A program made the position numbers and the translations under genes. A DNA stretch of 64,000 bases from Roseobacter sinensis (GTDB lineage Bacteria > Pseudomonadota > Alphaproteobacteria > Rhodobacterales > Rhodobacteraceae). The notes under the pieces were generated by a model. It worked only from the letters and a program-made list of their open reading frames with translations, was not told the DNA's origin and made no database searches. The DNA lies in assembly GCF_025755255.1 (NCBI RefSeq), contig NZ_JALIEB010000009.1:62001-126000 (forward strand), given 5' to 3'. This document shows positions 33,657 to 40,518 of the stretch, piece by piece. How positions within the stretch are numbered: the first letter of the stretch is position 1; every line of letters starts with the position of its first letter.

Positions 33657-34228
33657 GCGCAGGCTGCGTTGCCATCCCAGCTGATCGAGGGCGCGCGCCG
33701 GGGCCGCGTGAAGATGAAGTTGTGGATGTCGTGGTCGCCGATGCCGATGTTGAACGGCGCAGAGTACCGCGACCAGGTCTCGACGACCGTGATGCGCTCG
33801 AAGTTGGGCAGGATCGGCAGCAACTCGTCCCAGCCTTCGACCTGTGCCGTCGTTGCGGGCGGCAATACCCCGATCGATTGCGACCAGTCGCAGACATAGC
33901 GGTTGTTGGCCGCATCAAACCAGACCGAAGTGATCCGCACCGTTGACGGTTCAGGTGATCGGGCGAGGCTGTCGAAGAGGCTGCGCGCGCCCGTCATGTA
34001 AGCGACGTTCAGAGCACGGTCTTCACGCGAGACCATATCGCCGATGGTATAGGCCGCTTTCTGGTTGATGCTGTGCTGCCGGTACGCATCGAAGATCGTG
34101 ACCGTCGCCATGTAAGCCCAAAAGAGGATCGGCGCGATAATCACTGCTTCCAGCGCGATGTTCGCGTCTTCGGCGCGGCGGAACCGACGCAGCGCGGCGC
34201 GGGCGCGGGGGATATAGGACAGGGGCAT
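33653..34228 (-). CDS. TadE/TadF-like pseudopilin
   Basis: 191 residues. The N-terminus has a basic stretch and then EDANIALEAVIIAPILFWAYMATVTIFDAYR, a type-IV-pilin-like hydrophobic helix preceded by acidic residues as in the TadE/TadG superfamily; the rest is a small exported domain with one late cysteine pair. It belongs to a three-gene minus-strand unit with ATGA overlap to the gene before it. Tad minor pilins form Flp-type adhesion pili. Confidence 0.75.
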   Translation of the reverse strand: MPLSYIPRARAALRRFRRAEDANIALEAVIIAPILFWAYMATVTIFDAYRQHSINQKAAYTIGDMVSREDRALNVAYMTGARSLFDSLARSPEPSTVRITSVWFDAANNRYVCDWSQSIGVLPPATTAQVEGWDELLPILPNFERITVVETWSRYSAPFNIGIGDHDIHNFIFTRPRRAPSISWDGNAACA

Positions 34229-34803
34229 CAGATGGGCTCCTGCACGAAGGCCGACATGGATATCATCTTCACCTTGCCGGCGCCGTCCTTGCTGAACGAG
34301 CGGCCCAGCCCGGTTGTGGGGAACACGGGGTCGAATTTCACGCAGGCGCGCATGATCATCAATTGGTGCTCGACGCCGTTGGTGAACCCGCGTGGCTGAT
34401 TGATCGGCTCCGACACATCGACGCAATCGACGACATCGGACAAACCGACATAGGCAAAGGGATCGATGGGCTCCATCTCGAGACGCAGCGTGGTGTCACA
34501 ATTGTTGGCGCCACCACTGTTCAGAAAGCCCGCGTAGTCGCAAACCTTCTGCTTCACAACCGGGTGGTCGAAGTCGACTTTGCCGTCGTTGTCTAGGTCG
34601 ATCCCGGTGTTGAGGCGGATTTCGCGCACCGCGAGATCGAGACCGCGGTCGAGGAAGAGTTGCCGCATCGAGTAGATGCCGAACTCGACCGAGGCCAGGA
34701 ACATGCTGAAGATGGCCGGCACGATGATCGCGAACTCGATGATCATGTGGCCTTCTTCGTCCTTGCGGAACCGCTTCAGGCAAGAGGAGATGCGGGCGAT
34801 CAT
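34228..34803 (-). CDS. TadE-family minor pilin
   Basis: 191 residues. DEEGHMIIEFAIIVPAIFSMFLASVEFGIYSMR is the diagnostic TadE motif (G-x-x-x-x-E-F-A-x-x-x-P helix). The exported domain contains NNCDTTLRLEM and a conserved VVDCVDV, with several cysteines. It overlaps both neighbours by 3-4 bp. It is a likely pseudopilin of a Tad/Flp pilus. Confidence 0.85.
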   Translation of the reverse strand: MIARISSCLKRFRKDEEGHMIIEFAIIVPAIFSMFLASVEFGIYSMRQLFLDRGLDLAVREIRLNTGIDLDNDGKVDFDHPVVKQKVCDYAGFLNSGGANNCDTTLRLEMEPIDPFAYVGLSDVVDCVDVSEPINQPRGFTNGVEHQLMIMRACVKFDPVFPTTGLGRSFSKDGAGKVKMISMSAFVQEPI

Positions 34804-36392
34804 TGGGTCAACCTCAGTTCGTTGATCTGCCGCGCGATGGTCGAGAACGCGGCGGCGATTTGCTCCTTGCCGCTGGCGCGGAAGAAATGGCTGTCGCTGG
34901 AGGCGCAGTATCTCATCTGATCCTCAGGCGTGCCCGGCGCTTCGAAGGCAATGGTGTAGATGACCACGTTGCGGCTGGTTTCTTTCGCGAGATCGCATTG
35001 CTTCTTGAAGTTCGTGACGTTGCTGGACTGCGATGTCATTTGCTCGCGATCCGACTTGCGCGCGTTGAGCTCCCTTGTGGGGTTCTCTTCGTGCATCGTG
35101 TCCTTTGGCCGCACCTGTTCGGTGATCTGACCATCTGTCATCAGCACGATGTACTTCACGGTTTCGATGTCGTTGAACGGCAGGGGCCGGTCGGCAAACT
35201 GCGGCGGCACAAGGCCATTGGCAGGTTTGGCCATTTCGGCAAAGTCAGGCTGAGAATCCGGGTTGAGCAGGGCCAGGGCCCATTTCATCGCGTAATGCGT
35301 TCCCGTCCCGTCGTGCATCCGCATGGTGTCGATGCGCTGCTTCAACTGGGCGGCATTGTTGGACGCGTAGATGATCGACGTCTGGTCCTGCGGGCACCAG
35401 CCCCAGTCCATGACGGAGCGTGTTGTGCCTCCGGGTTGTCCCTCTTCCAGAGGCTCGCCGTTTTCGTCGAACATGACGGGATCGCCATCTGCATCCCTCA
35501 CGATTTCAGTGGCGATCTTCCAGTTCATGAAGTGCGCCGTCTGCTGGTAGACCCCCTGCGACGGCAAACGGTCATGCAGGAAGTCGGACGAGCTGGTCAG
35601 GTCGAAATCGATACAGGACGACAGGTTCGGATAGACATAGCGTGCGTCCGGGTCGCTGCCGGTGCCTGCATCTTCATCCTCTGCCAACTGCGTGTTGTTG
35701 AAGAGCTCATTGACGCCGCCTTCATTCTCGTCAAGCGCTTGAGCCTCGTAGCGGACACCGCCCAGGCGGTTGAACATGAAGGGCCCGGGGTTGGTCTGGC
35801 CCGCGTAGGGAATGAGGTTGATCGACGTGGTGTTCGCCGCCGGTCCCAGCAGCACGATGTCGATGAAGTCCTTGGCTGCGGGCCGCAAATTATCCATCCG
35901 ATCCGAGAACCGCATGGAACCCGAAATGTCGAGCACAAGCGAAATCTCGACATTCGGCACGTCTTCGATTGCCTGGCTGAAGGCGGGTACGGGTAAGCTG
36001 TCAACGCCGAGCAGAGCCATGAACTGCGTGTTCGTGCGCATGAAAGCCTGGGCCGTCACGGTCCGGTAATTCAATCCCTGGTCGGGATTCACGGCCGTCA
36101 GATATTCGCGAAGGCCGGTCTTATCGAAATAGTCTTCGACAACTTCGGCAGGCGGCCGCGTCTGATCGAGGTCTGCCGCTGCCAGAACGGCGCGGTCGAC
36201 CGTATTCTGAAGCGCCGTGCGGCGCATTTCGTTCTGCATCAGGTCAACACCGATCCCGGCAACCATCAGCATCATGAGCATGATGAAAACCGAGAAGATG
36301 GTCACAACGCCATCTTCGTTTCGTGCGAAGTCAGACAGGCACCGTGGCCGCGTCTCGAGATCCTGGGGCGTCTCCGGCGAAATACGTGTCAT
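34800..36392 (-). CDS. TadG-like protein with von Willebrand A domain
   Basis: 530 residues. FARNEDGVVTIFSVFIMLMMLMVAGIGVDL is the Tad-type hydrophobic helix, followed by an N-domain and, from about residue 148, a VWA domain with the metal-binding MIDAS motif VLDISGSM and the later LMTDGQ. Late cysteines (KKQCDLAKE, MRYCASSDSHFF) also occur in TadG-like proteins. It is the first gene of the three-gene unit. These proteins assist Tad pilus assembly or surface attachment. No tadABC, rcp or flp genes are in the window. Confidence 0.87.
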   Translation of the reverse strand: MTRISPETPQDLETRPRCLSDFARNEDGVVTIFSVFIMLMMLMVAGIGVDLMQNEMRRTALQNTVDRAVLAAADLDQTRPPAEVVEDYFDKTGLREYLTAVNPDQGLNYRTVTAQAFMRTNTQFMALLGVDSLPVPAFSQAIEDVPNVEISLVLDISGSMRFSDRMDNLRPAAKDFIDIVLLGPAANTTSINLIPYAGQTNPGPFMFNRLGGVRYEAQALDENEGGVNELFNNTQLAEDEDAGTGSDPDARYVYPNLSSCIDFDLTSSSDFLHDRLPSQGVYQQTAHFMNWKIATEIVRDADGDPVMFDENGEPLEEGQPGGTTRSVMDWGWCPQDQTSIIYASNNAAQLKQRIDTMRMHDGTGTHYAMKWALALLNPDSQPDFAEMAKPANGLVPPQFADRPLPFNDIETVKYIVLMTDGQITEQVRPKDTMHEENPTRELNARKSDREQMTSQSSNVTNFKKQCDLAKETSRNVVIYTIAFEAPGTPEDQMRYCASSDSHFFRASGKEQIAAAFSTIARQINELRLTQ

Positions 36393-36595
36393 GCGATTAC
36401 CAACTCATTTTTCAAAACGGCCATCCGGCCTTGAAGCTTGACCGTGCGTTATGCAGGGCCAATGTGGCGAAAAGCGGGCGGAACCCGGCGCCAGGCTCGA
36501 AAATGCGCGAAATTTTAGTCGTATGACGGCAGTTTGCGCCGGTGCTCGGAAACAATAGGGTCGCCGAAGGGCTGACCGTTTCCGGATGGTAACCT

Positions 36596-36607
36596 CTGAC
36601 CGGTCAG
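36596..36607. promoter_or_regulatory. 12-bp perfect palindrome upstream of the dehydrogenase gene
   Basis: CTGACCGGTCAG lies in the 330-bp gap between the tadG-like gene and the dehydrogenase, 116 bp before the latter. It looks like an operator for a dimeric regulator. The rest of the gap shows no gene and no further clear structure. Confidence 0.4.
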
Positions 36608-36722
36608 GCTGCGTTCATACCAAATTCACACTTCGCCCAAAAAACTGGCAATGGACGACTCACCATCATAGGGTGCCATTGTCGCCAGACGCGAAACAGT
36701 GACCGCCAACAGGAGAGAGACA

Positions 36723-38156
36723 TTGAACAAGCACAGCATGGAACCGGGTTTCCGGGATAGCGTCGATCAGATGTTCAATCGGGCGGTTGGCCTGATGGAT
36801 CTTTCGCCTGGGCTGGAAGAGAAGATCAGGGTGTGCAACGCCACCTATACGGTGCGGTTTGGTGTCCGTCTTCGCGGCAAGATCCATACGTTCACCGGCT
36901 ATCGCTCTGTGCATTCGGAGCATATGGAGCCGGTCAAGGGCGGCATCCGCTATTCACTGAATGTGGATCAGGACGAGGTCGAGGCGCTGGCGGCGCTGAT
37001 GACGTACAAATGTGCGCTTGTGGAGGCACCGTTCGGTGGCTCGAAGGGCGGGCTCTGCGTCGACCCGCGCGACTGGGACGAGCATGAGCTGGAGCAGATC
37101 ACCCGGCGCTTTGCCTATGAGCTGATAAAGCGGGACCTGATCAACCCCTCCCAGAACGTGCCGGCCCCCGACATGGGCACGGGCGAGCGCGAGATGGCAT
37201 GGATCGCCGATCAGTACAAGCGGATGCACACCACGGATATCAACGGCAACGCCTGTGTGACCGGCAAGCCCCCGCATGCGGGCGGCATCGCGGGCCGGGT
37301 CGAGGCCACGGGGCGCGGTGTGCAATATGCGCTGCGGGCGTTCTTCCGCGACGACGAGGGTGTGAAGAAAGCGGGCATGAGCGGCGATCTCGACGGCAAG
37401 CGGGTGATCGTGCAGGGGCTCGGCAACGTGGGGTATCACGCGGCGAAATTCCTGCGCGAGGAGGATGGTTGCCTGATCACCGGGATCATCGAACGGGATG
37501 GGGCGCTCTTCAATCCCGAGGGGCTTGACGTGGAGCGCGTGCGCGAGTGGATCGCGAAACATGGTGGCATCTCGGGCTACTCCGACATGCATCACGTTGA
37601 GGATGGCGCCACTGTCCTTGAGGAAGAGTGCGACATCCTGATCCCCGCCGCGCTGGAAGGGGTGATCAACCTGCGCAACGCAGACCGGATCAAGGCACCG
37701 CTGATCATCGAGGCCGCGAATGGCCCCGTGACCGCCGGGGCCGACCAGATGCTGCGCGAGCGCGGCGTGGTGATGATCCCGGATATGTATGCCAACGCAG
37801 GTGGGGTGACGGTGAGCTACTTCGAATGGGTGAAGAACCTCAGCCACATCCGCTTTGGCCGTATGGGGCGGCGGCAGGAGGAAGCGCGCCACCAGTTGAT
37901 CGTGAGCGAGCTGGAGCGTCTGTCGCGCGACAAGGAACTGCACTGGGAGCTGAGCCCCGACTTCAAGCAAAAGTATCTCCGCGGCGCGGATGAGCTGGAG
38001 CTTGTGCGCTCCGGCCTCGATGACACCATGCGCATCGCCTATCAGGCGATGGCGGATGTCTGGCATGCGCGCGACGACGTCGAAGACCTGCGCACCGCCG
38101 CCTATCTCGTGGCCATTGACCGGGTGGCCAAGAGCTACCGCGCCAAGGGCTTGTGA
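36723..38156 (+). CDS. Glu/Leu/Phe/Val-type dehydrogenase (probable glutamate dehydrogenase)
   Basis: 477 residues. It interconverts an amino acid and its 2-oxoacid with NAD(P). The active-site region VKGGIRYSLNVDQDEVEALAALMTYKCALVEAPFGGSKGG carries the conserved lysines; PAPDMGTGEREMAWIAD and GKPPHAGGIAGRVEATGRGV follow. The Rossmann motif VIVQGLGNVGYHAAKFL is in the C-terminal half. A TTG start at 36723 is chosen because AGGAGAGAGA precedes it and it gives the shortest N-terminus consistent with the family; an ATG at 36738 is the alternative. The cofactor is not decidable by eye. Confidence 0.88.
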   Translation: MNKHSMEPGFRDSVDQMFNRAVGLMDLSPGLEEKIRVCNATYTVRFGVRLRGKIHTFTGYRSVHSEHMEPVKGGIRYSLNVDQDEVEALAALMTYKCALVEAPFGGSKGGLCVDPRDWDEHELEQITRRFAYELIKRDLINPSQNVPAPDMGTGEREMAWIADQYKRMHTTDINGNACVTGKPPHAGGIAGRVEATGRGVQYALRAFFRDDEGVKKAGMSGDLDGKRVIVQGLGNVGYHAAKFLREEDGCLITGIIERDGALFNPEGLDVERVREWIAKHGGISGYSDMHHVEDGATVLEEECDILIPAALEGVINLRNADRIKAPLIIEAANGPVTAGADQMLRERGVVMIPDMYANAGGVTVSYFEWVKNLSHIRFGRMGRRQEEARHQLIVSELERLSRDKELHWELSPDFKQKYLRGADELELVRSGLDDTMRIAYQAMADVWHARDDVEDLRTAAYLVAIDRVAKSYRAKGL

Positions 38157-38248
38157 CCCGCAGGCACCAGGGGTAACGTCCGGCGCGACAGGTGCGGGTG
38201 ACCGCGGATGCCGCCACCCGCACCGTGCGATCTCGGAAAGGTGGGCCT

Positions 38249-38830
38249 ATGGCGGATGTTGCGTTCTCATGCTCTTGCGGCAAGCTGAAGGGCGTCTTGC
38301 ACGAGGCCTCACCCGCCACTGCGTGCCACCTCACGTGTTACTGCAAGGATTGCCGCGCCTTTGCGCGGCACATGGGCCAATTGGACAAGCTCCTGCCTGG
38401 TGGTGGCAGCCCCATCGTTCAGATCCTGCCCGCGCGGGTGGAGATCATCGAAGGGGCCGAGCAGATCGCCTGTTTGCGCCTCTCGCCCAAGGGGCTGCAC
38501 CGCTGGTATGCCAGGTGCTGCAATACCCCGCTGGCCAATACGCCGGGCAGCTCGAAGATCCCCTTCGCGGGCATGTGGCGGCCGCTGTTCGAGAGCCACG
38601 CCGAGTTTGGGCCGGTCGTGTCATTGGGCTTCACCAAGATGGCCCTTCCGGGCGGGCCGCGCCGCGACAAGGGGCTCATGCGGATGCTGGGCAGTCTGAT
38701 CGCGCGGTCGGTCGCGGCCTACCTCAACGGCACCGCCCGGCAGTCACCCTTCTTCGACGACACGGGCGCGCCGGTCGCGGTGCCAGAAGTGATCAGTAAG
38801 GAGGCACGCGCCGCCGCCTACCGGGAGTAG
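38249..38830 (+). CDS. GFA-like zinc protein (DUF6151 type)
   Basis: 193 residues. Cysteines are arranged as in glutathione-dependent formaldehyde-activating-like proteins: FSCSCGKLKG at the N-terminus, ACHLTCYCKDCRAFARH and later RWYARCCNTPLANT. The order and the LFESHAEFGPVVSLGF segment suggest the DUF6151 group. Formaldehyde chemistry would fit next to sarcosine oxidase, but catalysis by this family is unproven and the neighbourhood is only suggestive. AAGGTGG precedes the ATG. Confidence 0.7.
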   Translation: MADVAFSCSCGKLKGVLHEASPATACHLTCYCKDCRAFARHMGQLDKLLPGGGSPIVQILPARVEIIEGAEQIACLRLSPKGLHRWYARCCNTPLANTPGSSKIPFAGMWRPLFESHAEFGPVVSLGFTKMALPGGPRRDKGLMRMLGSLIARSVAAYLNGTARQSPFFDDTGAPVAVPEVISKEARAAAYRE

Positions 38831-38928
38831 CAGGCTGCGGTCTTTCCGCGACATGACAGGTCGGATTCGGTCGTGGAGGCGCCGCATCTCTGCTGCTAGT
38901 CTGCGGTGAAACCGACGGAGTGTCCCAC

Positions 38929-40182
38929 GTGAAGTTTTCTGGCCTGCGCGTTCTGAAGGAAGGGCTGACAGGCAATGTCGGCTGGACGCCGCATTGGCGG
39001 GATCCGGAGCCGAAGCCGGAGTATGACGTTTTGATCATCGGCGGCGGCGGGCATGGTCTGTCCACTGCGTACTACCTCGCGAAGAACCACGGCATGACGA
39101 ATGTCGCTGTTCTCGAGAAGGGATACATCGGCGGCGGCAACATTGGGCGGAACACGACGATTGTGCGGGCGAACTACTTTTTGCCTGGGAATTCAGAATT
39201 CTACAGCCATTCCTTGAAGCTCTGGGAGGGGCTCGAGGAGGATCTGAATTACAACGTGATGCATTCGCAGCGCGGGATCATCAACCTCTTCCACTCGGAC
39301 GGTCAGCGTGATGCGTTCGTGCGGCGTGGCAATGCGATGGTGAACCAGGGCGACGATGCCATCCTGCTCGACCGCGAGGGCGTGCGCGCGCATCTGCCGT
39401 ATCTCGATTTCGAGAACACGCGCTTTCCGATCTACGGCGGGCTCTATCATCCGCGCGGCGGGACGGCGCGGCACGACGCGGTGGCCTGGGGCTATGCGCG
39501 GGGTGCTGATATGCGCGGGGTGGATCTTTTGCAGAATTGCGAGGTCACCGGCATCGACATTGAAAACGGCACGGTGCGCGGAGTGCAGACCACGCGCGGG
39601 GCGATCCGCGCGAAGAAGGTCGGGATCGTCGTGGCCGGGCGCTCCAGCCAAGTGGCGGCGATGGCCGGAATGCGTCTGCCGATCGAAAGCCATGTGCTGC
39701 AGGCTTTCGTGACCGAAGGGTTGAAACCCTGCATCGACCATGTGGTGACTTTTGGCATGGGGCATTTCTATATCAGCCAGTCCGACAAGGGCGGGCTCGT
39801 CTTCGGGGGCGATCTGGACTTCTATGCCTCCTACGCGAGCCGCGGCAACCTGCCGACGGCGGAGCATGTGATGGAGGCGGGCATGACGCTGATGCCGATG
39901 ATCGGCAAGGCCAAGCTATTGCGCAGTTGGGGTGGGATCATGGATATGACGCCTGACGGTTCGCCGATCATCGACAAGACGGACACCGAGGGTCTCTTCA
40001 TCGATTGCGGCTGGTGTTACGGCGGGTTCAAGGCGGTTCCGGCCTCGGGCTACGCCTTTGCGCATCTAATGGCAACCGGGCAGCTTCACGAGACGGCCGC
40101 GGCGTTCCGGCTCGACCGGTTCCGGACCGGGCGCGGTATCCTCGACGAAGAGGGCACCGGCTCTCAGCACAATCTGCATTGA
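38929..40182 (+). CDS. soxB: Sarcosine oxidase subunit beta (locus 2)
   Basis: 417 residues. Same architecture as the gene at 8228: FAD loop LIIGGGGHGLSTAYYLA, NIGRNTTIVRANYFLPGN, GGTARHDAVAWGYARG with the likely FMN-linked histidine, and FIDCGWCYGGFKAVPASG at the end. The start at GTG 38929 has CGGAG eight bases upstream; a GTG nine bases earlier is possible. The two SoxB proteins are clearly diverged, which suggests different N-methylated substrates rather than simple dosage. It leads a compact soxB-D-A-G operon. Confidence 0.92.
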   Translation: MKFSGLRVLKEGLTGNVGWTPHWRDPEPKPEYDVLIIGGGGHGLSTAYYLAKNHGMTNVAVLEKGYIGGGNIGRNTTIVRANYFLPGNSEFYSHSLKLWEGLEEDLNYNVMHSQRGIINLFHSDGQRDAFVRRGNAMVNQGDDAILLDREGVRAHLPYLDFENTRFPIYGGLYHPRGGTARHDAVAWGYARGADMRGVDLLQNCEVTGIDIENGTVRGVQTTRGAIRAKKVGIVVAGRSSQVAAMAGMRLPIESHVLQAFVTEGLKPCIDHVVTFGMGHFYISQSDKGGLVFGGDLDFYASYASRGNLPTAEHVMEAGMTLMPMIGKAKLLRSWGGIMDMTPDGSPIIDKTDTEGLFIDCGWCYGGFKAVPASGYAFAHLMATGQLHETAAAFRLDRFRTGRGILDEEGTGSQHNLH

Positions 40183-40206
40183 GGGGCGGCTGAGCGTGCA
40201 CCAGGT

Positions 40207-40232
40207 TTTGAGTATTTTTGGACGGGTGAAGG
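40207..40232 (+). repeat. 26-nt element shared with the first sox locus (copy 2)
   Basis: TTTGAGTATTTTT followed by GGACGGGTGAAGG, one mismatch to the inverted copy at 10837-10862. It lies in the 63-bp gap between soxB and soxD, and its final AAGG is 14 bp before the soxD start. Confidence 0.8.
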
Positions 40233-40245
40233 GGAGGGCGCGCGC

Positions 40246-40518
40246 ATGCGGCTGACCTGTCCGATCTGCGGCGCACGGGATCGGCGCGAATTCTACTATC
40301 AGGGCGATGCGGTGGCGCTGGATCGGCCCGCGCCGGGTGCAGGTGTGCAGGCCTGGGACGACTATGTGCATCTCCGGGATAATCCGGCCGGCCCGCGCCG
40401 CGAACTCTGGCATCACGAGGCGGGCTGTGGCGCCTGGCTGGTCGTCGAGCGCAATACCACGACCCATGAGGTCCATGGGGTGACCTTGGCCATGGCTGTC
40501 GCGGAGGCGCGGCGATGA
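40246..40518 (+). CDS. soxD: Sarcosine oxidase subunit delta (locus 2)
   Basis: 90 residues, shorter than the paralogue (109). Zinc ligands Cys5 and Cys8 (LTCPICG), His57 and Cys61 (LWHHEAGCGAWL) are intact. LRDNPAG and RNTTTHEVHG match the family. The missing C-terminal 20 residues are a tail only. The stop overlaps the soxA start by 4 bp (ATGA). Confidence 0.92.
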   Translation: MRLTCPICGARDRREFYYQGDAVALDRPAPGAGVQAWDDYVHLRDNPAGPRRELWHHEAGCGAWLVVERNTTTHEVHGVTLAMAVAEARR

